Assembly (NCBI RefSeq): GCF_000224145.3
Contig: NC_020174.2
Location: 1,589,088 to 1,653,087, forward strand
Direction of reading: 5' to 3'
Source of the DNA: Ciona intestinalis
Lineage: Eukaryota; Chordata; Ascidiacea; Phlebobranchia; Cionidae
DNA length: 64,000 nucleotides
Under the pieces are notes generated by a model, which saw nothing but the letters and a program-made list of their open reading frames with translations, had not been told where the DNA came from and made no database searches. The position numbers were made by a program, and so were the translations under genes. Of this stretch, positions 1 through 11,921 are shown piece by piece; positions within the stretch are counted from its first letter, which is position 1, and every line of letters starts with the position of its first letter.

Positions 1-1189
1 CTCGAGTGGCTGGAAAATGACAGGGAATTTATCATCTGTGTATTATAGGCAGGCGCACTATCCAACTGTGCCACGCCGCCGAATTTTTTATATTCTTTGT
101 CTCGTATCGCATGTATCAACTCAACATATGGCGCTTACGTTACCCTGTCATCATATGATTAAGTGTGGTTGCATCATACTATGGAAGTCTGTTAAAAGCT
201 TGCGTGCATGATGCGGCAAAAACATGTTTGGGAAACCCCATGTATCTACTCGCCCTTAATAGACTATATGTATGTTCGAGTGATACCTATAAATATGAGT
301 CAAATCAAACTAAATGGTTGAGAAATGATGAGACACCTATTTATTCAACTTTTTCATCGCACTCAAAGAATTATAAAACCGTATCTTCATGACTCCCATA
401 GACAAAGTTACATTTAAAACAGAACACACGCGAGAAAAAAGGTTTATTAATTTATCATTCAATTAACGAAAAGCAGAATTTTGGTTTCTAAGTATTACTT
501 TTTAAAGTCGTGTCACGGAAAAACTATAGTTTGATAAACTTAGCAATCGCAAACACGACTTTCCACTTTGAATGAAAGCTGGTCACGCTGATATGCGGAT
601 ATGAAAACCTCAGTCCGTTATAAAACTCCCAAAAGCATTAATTTGGAACGTTTTATTTTAAAACATAAATGTCAAAATAATTAATTAACAACGCTGCTTT
701 TTTGTTGACTGGATACAAACATATACTTGTTTAAACGTTCTTTGTTTACTTCCCAATAGGACGGTAATGAAGAAGGGGCATTTTAAAATATATTGAAGAA
801 GGGCAATTTACCCTAAACTAATATATTGCAGCTTATTGAAGCAAAACATTATTGTCATTTATTGTGTCCATTTCAACCCATGGTGGTTAATATTTTTTTA
901 GAAGTTTTATAAAAGGACAGATACTTGCTGTGGCGTAATATGAATAAATGAAATAAAAATATTTCAATTCAATCACGAATTTACCACATATATCATCTTG
1001 AACACATCAATCATGTGATGTCGTTACATCCGGAGCGACGCGAAGAAGTCATAACGATTGTAGCTTCATACAATAATTCGCGTTCTGTTGAAGTGAACTT
1101 ATGGACAAGGACATCTTGTTTTGTTGGTTTTATAAAGTTGCTGTAATTTTTATATTTGCTTGTTTTATTAGTTTATTTAAATTAAGAAA
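1..1189. other. Intergenic 5' region of the CUB gene
   Basis: I see no supportable gene here. The longest open frames are under 80 codons, overlap in two frames and match nothing I recognise. Apart from a SINE head fragment at 45-95, the stretch is AT-rich single-copy-looking sequence. The promoter of the CUB gene should lie in its right end, but no clear TATA box or initiator stands out. Confidence 0.6.
45..95 (-). repeat. tRNA-derived SINE, head fragment
   Basis: Read on the minus strand, this short piece matches the head of the complete SINE at 60144-60455: the GGCG start, the box-A-like segment and the GCGC(C)TGCCT stretch. The rest of the element is missing. It is at the window edge of an otherwise unremarkable region. 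Confidence 0.5.
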
Positions 1190-4100
1190 ATGAATTGGTT
1201 AAGTAGTACGCTGATTTTCGTCGGTTTGGTTTATTATCAACTAGCTGATGGCCAAAGTAAGATTAAAGGCTAAATATTTTAAATTTTATTGCATAGGCCT
1301 ACGGGATAAATTATAAACTTTCATTCATGTGTTGCTACATTTAAATACCTAGCGCAAATTGAAGGCAAAATCAAAAACGTTGTTAAGCGTTATAAATAAA
1401 ATGTAATACATGACTCAGATGACTGTAACTATAACTCTAGGTGTTTGGATGATAGCCAAATAAATTTGGCCTGAATCTTTTTATCCCCCCTATAAGATAT
1501 TTCTAACATTTCTGTGCAGCGTATACGTGCAGTAGACCGTCAAGGTTGATCGCAACAAACCAAACGCAACTTCTAAAATCTCCTGGTCGGTCTAGCAACA
1601 TCAACTACCCGAATAATTTGCGTTGTATTTGGAACATAACTGCCCCACCTGGTATGCTGGTTCGCTTTACTGTACAGACTTTAAGAACGGAAAGGTGTTG
1701 CGACTATTTACAAGTAAGTACAGTGTGTTATACGTCGTTAAATCTGGCACAGCAAATAATAAATCCGTGTATGTAAAAATGCATATGCTTTAAAAGTAGT
1801 GCCGTGGCTTGGTAGCTAGAGAACTCGCAACGCAACCAAACGATACTTTCGCGTGGCCTCTTGCTACTGAACCATTGTTCTTGGCTAAGACCGGTTGCTG
1901 TTCCAACCCAGCGATCAATATTGAGTTGTTTAATTGGACAGCCATAACACGCAGGCATAAAGTTGCATGTGGCCAATAAGACACGCGTGATTTACAACTC
2001 CCCGGTCATTACTGATATAGACAACCGCGTTTGATCAACCCGTAGACGTAAATTATTTATAAGTGCATTTTACCTGCTGCTACACAACCACAAATGGCGA
2101 CTAAAAACTGCTTTGTCGGTTAATTTCGGTTTGTTTTTGATCGAGCTTATTTTGCTAATGTAGTAAGGTGGTTTATTAATGTTATATTGTTATGTTAATT
2201 ATTTTAATACGTACTTACTCATTAGAGCTTTGCTGTCTTTAGGTTAGGTGGGATAATAGTGTGGTGCGTCTTCGTGACAGAAGATCAAACATAACGTTCG
2301 TGAGCAATGCCATTAATCTTTTTTTCCGAACGGACGGATCTGTAAGATTGTGGGGGTTTGTTGCAAACTACATAAGTAAGCATGAACGTGTTGCGTAAAA
2401 CTATCGAAAAAAGTTGCTTAAATTTCTGCCCCGTAAACCGGTATACTGAAGTTACATCTTACATAAGGGCATTTTATATCATGTAAACATGCTAACGTCA
2501 TTTTATTTTTATTATTACAGTTGTCAACTCCACAGTCGGCTCATACACAACCCCCCCTACCACAAGTAAGTGTCACATAGATGTGGGCAGGTAATAACAT
2601 AGATACCTAAACATACATCTATGATTATAATAGCAAGGTCTATGTGGATTTCTCTTGTATCAACCATAGCGTGTCAGCAATTCGTTGTGTCTATGTCAAG
2701 TGTCATGGGTCATTATATTCAAGTTTGAACCACTCACTGACCGCCCCTGTAGCAAAATGATTATGTATGTAATGTAACTTACTTTATCCTCGCGTGGCCA
2801 GAAAACGACAGTCGTTATAACATGGGTGTTCATACACCTCGTGCCAGCATATGAGTTACCATGTGTGTTACTTTGTGGGTGATTATTTTTTGGAATTTTT
2901 TAATTTTTTTAAAGTATTGCTGATATTTGGACAACCCATTAGAGACCACTGGGTTGGTGCAATTGTCGTTAAGTGTCTTATAGCCCCCACTGAATATACA
3001 AGATCGCTGGTTGGGTTATATGACTCCGTGCTGATCCGACTCCATATACAGGCTTCAGCGGGGTGCTATATCTACTGTAGTACTAATTGCTTTTATAACC
3101 AGAAACCAAACAGTTCATGATATCTTGCTATGTTTTATTCCTTTTTCTGGTATACAAGTACACGATACGGTATCGGGCAAAAGCTTACTTGACGGCTGGG
3201 CAAAGGCTCGGAAGAGCCCGCCATGAACCTAGACTGACCTCGAGGTCTCAGTGCCGATAGTGGTTTCTCGTTATTAGTTATTGTGTTAGGGAAAAGGCGA
3301 ATTATATAGCGGACAGAATCACGTGACAGCAGTGTGACGTCATGCGATAAAAGGGAATCGATTTGGGCCTGTCATCGGCTGAACGGGATATCATTAACCT
3401 CGTTCAACGGGGGGTTTGTTTTCATGGAAAAGTCTCTCATGAGATAAGTCGTATCCGCACTGTTGGCATTGATTAATTAAGTATTGGGATTGGGTTATGT
3501 GACGTCACTTTAGGCGTCGAGTTGCAACAATACCTCCCTTTCGGCAATGAGAAATTGATATGTGGGTCTCATGTAACCGAATACATTGTTGAAACNNNNN
3601 NNNNNNNNNNNNNNNNNNNNNNNNNNNNNNNNNNNNNNNNNNNNNACGTCGGGTGCACCATTTATAGCCCCCACTGAATATACAAGATCGCTGGTTGGGT
3701 TATATGACTCCGTGCTGATCCGACTCCATATACAGGCTTCAGCGGGGTGCTATATCTACTGTAGTACTAATTGCTTTTATAACCAGAAACCAAACAGTTC
3801 ATGATATCTTGCTATGTTTTATTCCTTTTTCTGGTATACAAGTACACGATACGGTATCGGGCAAAAGCTTACTTGACGGCTGGGCAAAGGCTCGGAAGAG
3901 CCCGCCATGAACCTAGACTGACCTCGAGGTCTCAGTGCCGATAGTGGTTTCTCGTTATTAGTTATTGTGTTAGGGAAAAGGCGAATTATATAGCGGACAG
4001 AATCACGTGACAGCAGTGTGACGTCATGCGATAAAAGGGAATCGATTTGGGCCTGTCATCGGCTGAACGGGATATCATTAACCTCGTTCAACGGGGGGTT

Positions 4101-7100
4101 TGTTTTCATGGAAAAGTCTCTCATGAGATAAGTCGTATCCGCACTGTTGGCATTGATTAATTAAGTATTGGGATTGGGTTATGTGACGTCACTTTAGGCG
4201 TCGAGTTGCAACAGTCTTGCCCAAGGCCACATACGCCCACAATGGTAGCAACATCGAGCCCTGAACCCATTACCTCTGGGTTACAGGCAGGTGTGCTAAC
4301 CACTATACCACGGCGCCAGATTTGTCCAAATTATCAGCCAAAAAATGAAAAAATACCCCAAAAATAATCCTGCACAACCACAAAGTAACATCCATGGTAA
4401 CTCCTATGCTGGCATGAGGTGCGTAAAATTGAACACTTGTGTTATAACAACTACGCGAGGAAAAAGTAAGTTACATATATACATACTTGACCAACATAAT
4501 AGAACCAATATGTTGAACTTAACAGAAAGTTAAAACATTCCAGCCGTCGCACCATGTGGATTCAGTGCCAACGCCACAAATTTTTCGCGACCTCTCAACT
4601 CACCTGGCTACCCCAGGTCATACGGCAATTATCTTAACTGTAATTGGTACCTAACGGCCAGACCTGGTTACTTTGTACAGTTCATATTGGTACGACTTAC
4701 AACAGAACGTTGCTGTGACCGGCTGAGGGTGAGATTTTTTAACTAATGTTTATTTTCATGCTGTTAAACTAGATATAACATTTATTAAAACCTATGCTTT
4801 TTTATTAATGGCTTTTATGAAAGAGACCTTCTGATGAACTTTATTTGGACCAACTTTTTGTCTGCACCTTCATTTGGACAACAAGTCATCACACAGCATG
4901 ATTAACTTAGTATTATAAATAGCACGTCTGGCATTTCTTTCCCACCTTTTTATGCTGATGAAGTCAACTTTAACAAGAAATGTAAATGATGTTTTGCAAA
5001 AACATATGAAATACCAGCAAACAACAACTGTTTATATAAATGTTACATTATGGCATTCCCATATTGCAGGTTTATGGGTCGTTCCCATACATGCGTCAAT
5101 TCGCAGGCTACGTCACCAGAAGTACAACAGTGGTGTCTGTAAACAACACAATGCGTTTGTATTTCAGAAGTGATGGTAGTGTAACAAGATCAGGGTTCCG
5201 GGGTTATTTTAGAGGTTTGTTTGTTCTTTTATGCCAGTGTGCAGAATATAGCAATTTCATGTGTGCGCAAACAAAGACTAATATTCCTCCAAAATTACAA
5301 TCCCTATAATACATACAAAGCAAGCACAAGCAAACCAAACACATTTCCAAACAATGCGACAACGTTATATTGGTTCTATTCTTAATTCTAAATCAATCAA
5401 GAAAAAAACTCAGCTGCCATACTCTGCATATCAAATTTTGAAACTAGAGTATTTTATATGATCAAAGTGATAGCTTAAGTTTCTGTATACACTCTAACCA
5501 CAACCGAAGTTAACCAAACCTGGGTTTAGTATAGTATAATATAAAGCTGTCTTTAAATCCACAGAAACTTCAGTCGCCATGACGACGCCGGCTCCAACCA
5601 CAACAACACCACCCACAACTCCAGGTAAACCCCTCTCTGTGAAGTCAATATCAGTTGTTTACACCCGCAATATAGTTGTTTACACCCGCACCATGATAAT
5701 TCTCTTCTTGTTGGTGTACTAATTAGTCCCATCTTCCGTACCAAATTTGAAGAAAAAATATATGTTATGTCCATGAAAAAAGTGGTCTGCCAACTTTTTA
5801 TTTTTAGTTCCTTGTGGTGGCAACCTGACGGCAACCAATGTGTCACAAGATTTCTACACTCCTGGTTGGAGTTCAAGATACAGAAATAATCTTAGATGTT
5901 ATTGGTATATATATGCAAGGCCAGGATGGCAAGTTCACATACAAGTTGTCAGTGTTGATACTGAAAGCTGCTGTGATCGTCTGCGAGTAAGTATGATTTG
6001 TATAATTTAGGCACATCTTACATGGGAACACTACATGCTTACTGTTTAGTTGAGTTGTAACATGGGTGTCTTCTTATACACCAGACACACTTGGTGCATT
6101 TATAAATCTCATGCTCACTGATAAGTTACAATGCGATTGGCGTCCGACACTGCACTAAAATTCTTTTTGTTTTAAACACAGATTACAGCTCCTGGTCAAA
6201 CCTATACTATAAATGGTAGAAGCTCTGTCATCCGTAACTACATCAGTCCAGCAAACAGATTCACCCTTTACTTCAGGACAGATTCTTCTGTTACTCGAAG
6301 AGGAATTTACTTAAGATACCAAGGTTAGAAAGGGGTGGGGGGGTTTTGTTTTGTGTTTACTGGTACCCTGGAATACCTAGATTGTTTCCCACAAATGTGT
6401 TTGGTAAACTAGTGTCTTCTATTTTATATGGGTGAGGTCCTATCTGTCCGAGTCTGCTCATCACCCCAACTTAAAAGCTACGGATACAATTTATTTTGGT
6501 CATTTTTCGTCTCCCCCAAAATATCAAAACATTAAAAATGGTTTTGTGTTCTTAACTGCAAAATCTAAAAGGTGAGCCTTTGTTTTTCAGAAACACGGAA
6601 CAACCAGATACCTACAACACCAACAATACCCCCTACCACTCCAGGTAGGCATGAAGGATTTTTACAAAAAAAAGCTGAGGCACCTTATATTTAGGCTAGT
6701 GTTTTGGCTCATTCTAAAGTGAACTACAAAAAATATACATAAATTAATGATTGAATGTTTTCACAGAGCCTTGTGGAACAAACTATGAGGTTTTATCTTC
6801 TGAACAACCACTCAGATCCCCTAACTATCCAAACCCATATCTCAGCAGCAGGGTTTGTGTGTGGATACTTACAGCTCCTCAAAACTCAAAGATCAAACTC
6901 AGACTTAGTTCATTTTCAACTGAAAACTGCTGTGACATCTTAGATGTAAGAATAGTTAGTTATGGCATCTCTAATCAACTGGTGTGGAATTAAGAATATT
7001 TGTCATCTTTTGTACAAACTTAGATTTTAATAGTTTAACATAGATGTAAGCAGTTGAATTCCCCCCTCCCTTTTTAATGTAATGCTGTCAGTTAAGGCAA

Positions 7101-7735
7101 ACCATAATTAAAGGATATTTTCTTACACGTTAACAATAAAAACTTAAATTGGCTCCTTTTTTCAGATTACTAACGTTCTAAACAGAAGAGTTGTTGAATT
7201 GGGTGGCAATCTCTCAAGCACAGTTTATTATTCAAGCACGAACATGATGACTTTGACCTTTAGAACTGATGATAACAATAACATGCAAGGTTTTGAATTC
7301 TTCTTCTCAATTGCAACCGGACCAATTCCTACACAGAGACCTGCAGGTCAGACTACTGTTCAACATGTTTGTTAGGTTTAATGGGTTATGTTGTTTTGGG
7401 TACTAGCGGTTTAGTCCAGGGTTGGTCTATTTTGTTGGGTTTACAACAGGCTGAGCTTAGTTATAAGTCTGACTGTTAAATCTGTTTATAATCAACTCAT
7501 AGTGGGTTACAATACAAACTGCTATGTATTTGAAAAAATGTATTTATGGTAATGGGAGAGCTAAATTTAAGATTATTTTTAAAAATGATTTATTTACCTT
7601 TGTTCAGTTGCCCCTACCAACGGAAACAATCAACAAGTTCAACTGGCCACCACCAGCAAAGCAAGGATTCTTCACCCAGTTAACACAGGCTTAGTATTTG
7701 CTGTTGCTTTCTCAATATATTCACTATTACTATAA
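1190..7735 (+). CDS. Secreted or surface protein with four CUB domains
   Basis: Exons: 1190-1256, 1520-1713, 2243-2375, 2521-2565, 4544-4728, 5070-5214, 5565-5624, 5808-5986, 6182-6323, 6591-6644, 6767-6945, 7166-7346, 7608-7735. They join to 1692 nt, 563 residues. The start is the only ATG opening a signal peptide (about 21 residues, ending LADGQ). Four CUB domains follow, each split over two exons at the same place, right after a TExCCDxL-type motif (ERCCDYLQ, ERCCDRLR, ESCCDRLR, ENCCDILD). The acidic residue there is at the usual calcium-ligand site of CUB domains. Short Thr/Pro-rich linker exons separate the domains. The last exon ends in a hydrophobic stretch with no charged tail, which fits a GPI-anchor signal or a simple membrane anchor. 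CUB domains bind proteins or glycans outside cells; no protease or other catalytic domain is present. The ligand cannot be told from sequence. Confidence 0.85.
2980..3529 (-). repeat. 3' LTR
   Basis: This is the copy adjoining the polypurine-like tract. Its sequence appears identical to the other LTR at 3664-4213, so the insertion is young. The short open frame inside it is not a gene. Confidence 0.7.
3596..3645. other. Assembly gap, 50 N
   Basis: The round number suggests a placeholder of unknown true size. It sits exactly where the internal part of the LTR element should be, so the real distance could be several kilobases. Confidence 0.95.
3664..4213 (-). repeat. 5' LTR
   Basis: This copy adjoins the primer-binding-site-like sequence at 3646-3660, three bases inside the repeat. 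The LTR promoter, if active, would drive transcription on the minus strand, against the CUB gene. Confidence 0.7.
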
Positions 7736-8022
7736 TATCCCATCATTGTGTTATATCTCTACCATATAAGAGATTTAAAGTAAATTAATTTTACAAACAC
7801 ACATCAGTGTTTCTATTTTAAACTGCTGTATTAACTTATGTTAGCTTTGCCAAAACAAACCAGTTCCATATTAATCTAAACCACATAAAAAACATCAGTT
7901 GTAATTTCTGTATAAAGAAGTGATAGTTTTATATTACTTTTTTTATTTCTGTATTTAGTGTATATAGTAAAAAAGCCCATTTAAATAACCTGATAAAATC
8001 AAAGGCACCTCAACTTATAATC

Positions 8023-8028
8023 AATAAA
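8023..8028 (+). terminator. Candidate polyadenylation signal of the CUB gene
   Basis: A canonical AATAAA about 290 bases past the CUB stop codon. The sequence is AT-rich, so a chance match is possible. Confidence 0.45.
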
Positions 8029-8127
8029 TTTGGCATATATCAGTGGGGCAAGACCGTTGTTGGCTGTTCTGTTTCATACCCGCTTACTAGTTATTCTATT
8101 TATACCTTTGTGGGCAATTCTTTATTA

Positions 8128-8283
8128 ACATGTTGCTACCAATTTGGTCATTAGTGACCATTGAATTGGAGCAACTGTTAAATGTCCTGCCCAGGAACCC
8201 TTACCCACGATAATACCAACATTAACCTTTGAATTCACCTCTGGGTTAAAAGCAGACATGCCGTACACCCTGCCACGTCGTCA
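8128..8283 (-). repeat. Degenerate SINE fragment
   Basis: It shares with the SINE copies the blocks GTGACCAxTGxxTTGGAGCAA and CACCTCTGGGTTA, and a CCACG..CGTC end. It lacks the long A/T-rich body and the GATAAAGTAAG tail. It is more diverged than the intronic copies, so older. Confidence 0.6.
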
Positions 8284-8576
8284 TTCTATTACATAACAGA
8301 ACTGCTGGGTAGTTGAGGCTTCTTCTAATTTGTGTTTGTGATAAACAACACAGTCTCAATTATTTTATAATTCTTTCTTTATATTATGAGAAGTTACATA
8401 TATGGGCTCTATATATACAACTGTACCAACCGGCCATTTTATTCTGTATACCATTATTATGTATTAAAGAAACTCTCCGTATACAGAAACATATTCTTTG
8501 TGTTGAATACAAAAACTGCATTAAATATACCTAATGTTCATTAAAACAAATTTGTAGCTAATTCAGCAGAAATTGA

Positions 8577-10232
8577 CTACAGTTCATTGCGTTCAATTAC
8601 GTCATTATATTTTACGTCATCATATTTCACGTCATCTTGTTTCACGTCATCATGTTTTACGTCATCATGCTTCACGTCATCATGGCTGTATTCAAATGGT
8701 TCCTCAGCCATGCCCTGCTCTACATTATACCAATCTTCCAGCGCTGTTTTGATATTTTCATCCGTAACGCTTTCGCTTCTGACTTCATTAATCTCACTCG
8801 AACCCACAAGACGCGTGAAGATTCTGTCTCCCATAAAAGGAGTTCCCTTTAAAACTCCCCGGTACACGTTTATCCAGGTTTCTCTTTTTAAGTTCTTTAC
8901 TTTGCCAAGTGCCCTGTGGAGTATATGTTCCACATTTGTTCGAGGTATCAGCGTCGCCTCAAGTAAAATTGAGTTAATAGATTCGAAATTAGCAGTTTCG
9001 TGTATGAAGATTCGCAGTTGATCCCAGGTTGCTGTATTACCTTCGTCCGTTGTAATCAATCCGTCTTTATTTGTGTCCAACGAGTTAAACACACGAGTAG
9101 AGTTGCACCACCAATTCGCACGATGTTCACAAATCGTTTGAAACTCCTCAAAATTGCACTTCCCATCACATTTGTTCAATTCACCCAGTAAGTTTACTCT
9201 GGCATGTTCGAGATTTATATGCCCAAAGTTCATATACCCTTCCCCATACCATTTCCACATTACATCGAATTCGCTAAGCAGTCTTGGTGTCTTGTAATCC
9301 GTACTTTCAAGACAGTCTGAAACGTCTATAGTATTATCTTTAAAACTCTGGTCCACACTATTCTCTTTGTCGGTATCAACACCGAATTGAATAACAACTG
9401 ATAAACTGTTATTGCCCAACGAGTTTACTTGATGATAATACCTCTTTGGAAAAAATATACAATCCCCAGCGTGCAGGGTCACATTTGTCCATGGAACTTT
9501 CACAATATCCGGATATTTAATCAAATCCACAGCCATTGGATCGAACAAAGAAGCTCCACCGTCGGCGTCCTTACCGTTTTCCTCTTGCTCATACACCCAC
9601 TTCGTGTATTGTGGCTCTGCTAGCTTCCATTGCTTGCTACCAATTAGTTGACAGTTGAGTTGGTTGTACGAATCCTCGTGAAACAAGCTTGAGCTTCCAC
9701 CTTTATTCCACCAAATGTTAATTTCAATAAAGTTTCTCGTGAATTCTCCGCACGCCCCAATCGAAGGCAGGACAGGAAATTCTTTGTACATTTGAGCTGG
9801 TAGCTCAGACACCATGTAACTGTTGGATTCCTCGCTTTGGAAGTGATCTACAAAATGTCGTATCGTATCCCGGCCATAATATTTCTCCCCCAACGGTGCT
9901 AACATACCATCATGCTTTTTTTCATCCAATCTTAAAACTCTCATTTCTAATTCTCCGTAATGTTCCTTCAGATAATCGTTTGTCCAGTGCTTAAATACAT
10001 CAGTATTCACTAAACCGCCACGAAAAATTGCAGGCTTCATCGCTTTGAAGTAATTTTCGTAAAACTCTGCCGGTTTAGGAGCATTTTCGAGCGTAAATTC
10101 GTCCAAGAGGACAGTGGGGAGTCGGTGGAAGCCAAAAGGTTTAAGATGTCCTTCAGGGAATAAAGATTCACTTGCGTAGCAGACAGAGAACAGAGTAAAC
10201 TTAATAAAACATAGTTTAACATTTAATTTCAT
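8577..10232 (-). CDS. JmjC-domain protein with EF-hand region, ER-lumenal (copy 1)
   Basis: A single uninterrupted frame of 551 residues. I start at the ATG at 10232, not the upstream one at 10310: it opens a clean signal peptide (MKLNVKLCFIKFTLFSVCYA) and matches the start of its paralogue. The JmjC domain spans roughly residues 30-290. Its Fe(II) ligands are H185 and D187 (FHEDSYN) and H267 (YYHQVNS), so the 2-oxoglutarate dioxygenase core looks intact. A calcium-binding EF-hand loop, DTNKDGLITTDE, is at 386-397, preceded by a second, degenerate one with Cys (CDGKCNFEEF). Sequons NVT and NNS suit a lumenal protein. The tail ends RNEL, a KDEL-like signal, just after a five-residue repeat (HDDVK and variants). 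A lumenal hydroxylase is likely; the substrate is unknown. The lack of introns suggests retroposition before the tandem duplication. Confidence 0.85.
   Translation of the reverse strand: MKLNVKLCFIKFTLFSVCYASESLFPEGHLKPFGFHRLPTVLLDEFTLENAPKPAEFYENYFKAMKPAIFRGGLVNTDVFKHWTNDYLKEHYGELEMRVLRLDEKKHDGMLAPLGEKYYGRDTIRHFVDHFQSEESNSYMVSELPAQMYKEFPVLPSIGACGEFTRNFIEINIWWNKGGSSSLFHEDSYNQLNCQLIGSKQWKLAEPQYTKWVYEQEENGKDADGGASLFDPMAVDLIKYPDIVKVPWTNVTLHAGDCIFFPKRYYHQVNSLGNNSLSVVIQFGVDTDKENSVDQSFKDNTIDVSDCLESTDYKTPRLLSEFDVMWKWYGEGYMNFGHINLEHARVNLLGELNKCDGKCNFEEFQTICEHRANWWCNSTRVFNSLDTNKDGLITTDEGNTATWDQLRIFIHETANFESINSILLEATLIPRTNVEHILHRALGKVKNLKRETWINVYRGVLKGTPFMGDRIFTRLVGSSEINEVRSESVTDENIKTALEDWYNVEQGMAEEPFEYSHDDVKHDDVKHDDVKQDDVKYDDVKYNDVIERNEL
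8595..8684 (-). repeat. 15-bp coding minisatellite (HDDVK repeat)
   Basis: Six successive 15-base units encode HDDVK three times, then QDDVK, YDDVK and YNDVI, directly before the ERNEL end of JmjC copy 1. The paralogue at 11922 has only HDDAE and HDDVN here, so the array expanded, or shrank, after the gene duplication. Confidence 0.85.
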
Positions 10233-10415
10233 TATGTCGTACCTATTAATCCAAATCCATAGAATTATATAATCGCAGGACGTAGGTAGGCCTAGACCAT
10301 AATTTATCATGCTTTATGCTCTTTATTATTGTTGAGTAAAATCAGGGGTAAAATAATTCATTCGATATAGGCCTCAATAATCAATATATACGGCGGGTTT
10401 TCGGTGATAAATATA

Positions 10416-10604
10416 GTAGAGTGGGGAAAGATTGGACACCTTTAGCACACAATAACCAAATATCTTGATCATGTTTTGAACAATTAACAACGGTTAATGA
10501 GAGTCGTAAGATACGGTTTTATAATTGTAAATGTTCTTTGTTTGCTACCAAATAGGTCGAGAAAATTGGAGTCAAAAGGTGTCCCATCTTCCCCAACCCA
10601 ACTG
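10416..10604. mobile_element. Short TIR element (MITE), copy 1
   Basis: The left end, AGTGGGGAAAGATTGGACAC, and the right end, GTGTCCCATCTTCCCCAACC, are inverted copies with a few mismatches. The internal sequence aligns with the element at 11590-11779. TA dinucleotides flank both ends, which would fit a Tc1/mariner-type target, but the surroundings are TA-rich, so this is weak. It is too short to encode a transposase. Confidence 0.7.
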
Positions 10605-11589
10605 TATATAGTGATGTTATACTTTGATATCTTTATTAATTGATAACAGGCAAGCCTAAACATAACTTTTCTTGTCCCACTGTCATAGTTTAAATCGGCT
10701 ATTATCTACAGTATGTGACTATACGTTATTGTTTAAAGCATTATAATAATGTTCCAACCATAATGGATCATACTTATTTATAATAAAGCTTATGTTTTTT
10801 GCCACAAATTTGGCATTACCAACGTCTAACTTTGGATATTTGATGTTTGTTAAGTTTGTATATTTCTAACTAAAACTTGCATTTCAACACTTTGAGGCTG
10901 TTTGACGTTTTTTAATTATAATACAAGACTACATTTAAATACATGTACAGATAGGTTTTTAACGTAAAATATCAAGTCTACAGTGCACACGAAGTATATA
11001 GATATCACCCGTGCATACAAACTTGCCCATCGCAACGACCGGTCATATTTTAAAACGAATAACAACAGTAACTCATATTCTTAATTACTAACTCTTCTCT
11101 ATTCTTTATCAACTGACTGCATACGTAAAGAATCCACATGTAAGTTATACAGTTTTCAAGAAATTCTCACCAGTTCGAGGAAAGAAATTCTCTCCAGTTC
11201 GAGCTAGGAAGTAATTGAAACTACGATCGCTTCCTTGCATCTCCCACGGCCATCGGCGACTTTAGAACTTAATGTATAATTAACGTGTAGTAATTAGACA
11301 AACTCTGGCTGATATAAAGAATGTAGTCGTAACAAAAAAAGAGAAACGTTGACAAACTGTGAAACATTCGTTTCGGTACGTTTTAAAACACTTTGATAGT
11401 TCGCGAATTTGTTTACAAGACGCGCATCGTCTTGGGCATGTATAGTCATACATGTTTACAATGTATTGGAGTCAATAGCATAAGTTTACATCACACATAG
11501 AAATAACACTTACAAAGCGCGGCATTTATCTTTTATGAAAGGCAATATCTGGCGGTATACCGACTATAGCCACTATATTCTGTATATAT

Positions 11590-11779
11590 AGTAGGGTGGG
11601 GTAAGACGGGACACATCTAGCACCGAATATACAAATATCCCGATCGTGTTTTAAACAATTACTACGGTTCATGGCAGTCGTGAGGACACGGTTTTGTATT
11701 TAATTAAATTTTCTTTGTTTACTACCAATTTTGACGAGAAAATAGAATGATAGGTTATTCCATCTACCCCACCCTACCA
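11590..11779. mobile_element. Short TIR element (MITE), copy 2
   Basis: The left end, GTAGGGTGGGGTAAGACGGG, is answered on the right by CATCTACCCCACCCTACCAT. The 190-bp body is alignable with copy 1, for example the shared block GTTTTxAACAATTAxxACGGTT. A third, longer relative is at 14838-15272. Confidence 0.7.
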
Positions 11780-11921
11780 TATATCCTACTATCTTGTAAT
11801 AAAGCACTTCCCAAAAACAAAAAAAACGCATCTATTGTGTTCATTCAAAAACTGGCATAAAATATAGTTAATAATTATAATTCGCTTGTCAGTACACGTG
11901 CAGCTCATTGTATAAAAATGA

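Larger units (their letters stand above)
2980..4213 (-). mobile_element. LTR retrotransposon, internal region unassembled
   Basis: Two copies of the same 550-bp sequence (2980-3529 and 3664-4213, constant offset 684, no difference seen by eye) flank a 50-N gap. Read on the minus strand, the repeat begins TGTTGCAAC, as LTRs usually do. Just inside the 5' LTR is TGGTGCACCCGACGT (3660-3646), which looks like a primer-binding site for a tRNA 3' end. Just before the 3' LTR is a purine run, GAAAGGGAGG (inside 3530-3544), a good polypurine tract. A 5-bp duplication GTCTT flanks the whole. The repeat does not end in the usual CA, which is a small point against. The coding region (gag-pol) must be in the gap if it exists. 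Confidence 0.75.
2766..4318 (-). mobile_element. tRNA-derived SINE split by an LTR element
   Basis: The left part (2766-2979) and right part (4214-4318) together make one minus-strand SINE like those at 23301-23617 and 50672-50988. The break falls inside the segment that reads GTGTCTTGCCCAAGG in intact copies. The GTCTT at the break is repeated on both sides (2975-2979 and 4214-4218), as expected for a target duplication made by the inserted element. Everything lies within intron 4 of the CUB gene. Confidence 0.8.
7736..8576. other. Intergenic region between CUB gene and first JmjC gene
   Basis: It holds the CUB gene 3' untranslated region with an AATAAA at 8023-8028 and a degenerate SINE piece at about 8128-8283. 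The two flanking genes converge here, so both transcripts end in this stretch. Nothing else is recognisable. Confidence 0.6.
10233..11921. other. Intergenic region between the two JmjC genes
   Basis: It holds the 5' flank of JmjC copy 1 and the 3' flank of copy 2, with two related TIR MITEs (10416-10604 and 11590-11779). There is a small direct repeat, GAAATTCTCxCCAGTTCGAG, at about 11160-11205. I see no gene in it. Confidence 0.6.

Noticed and set aside
3586..3804. Open frame with APTEYTRSLVGLYD across the first gap
   Set aside because: It runs through N and lies wholly in the LTR; the same frame appears at 2851-3120 because the LTR is repeated. There is no sign of coding selection.
8587..9021. 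144-codon plus-strand open frame rich in FTSS
   Set aside because: It is the antisense reading of the HDDVK array and C-terminus of JmjC copy 1.
10233..10310. Upstream ATG extending JmjC copy 1 by 26 residues
   Set aside because: The extension would bury the signal peptide and is absent from the paralogue, which starts at the equivalent downstream ATG.
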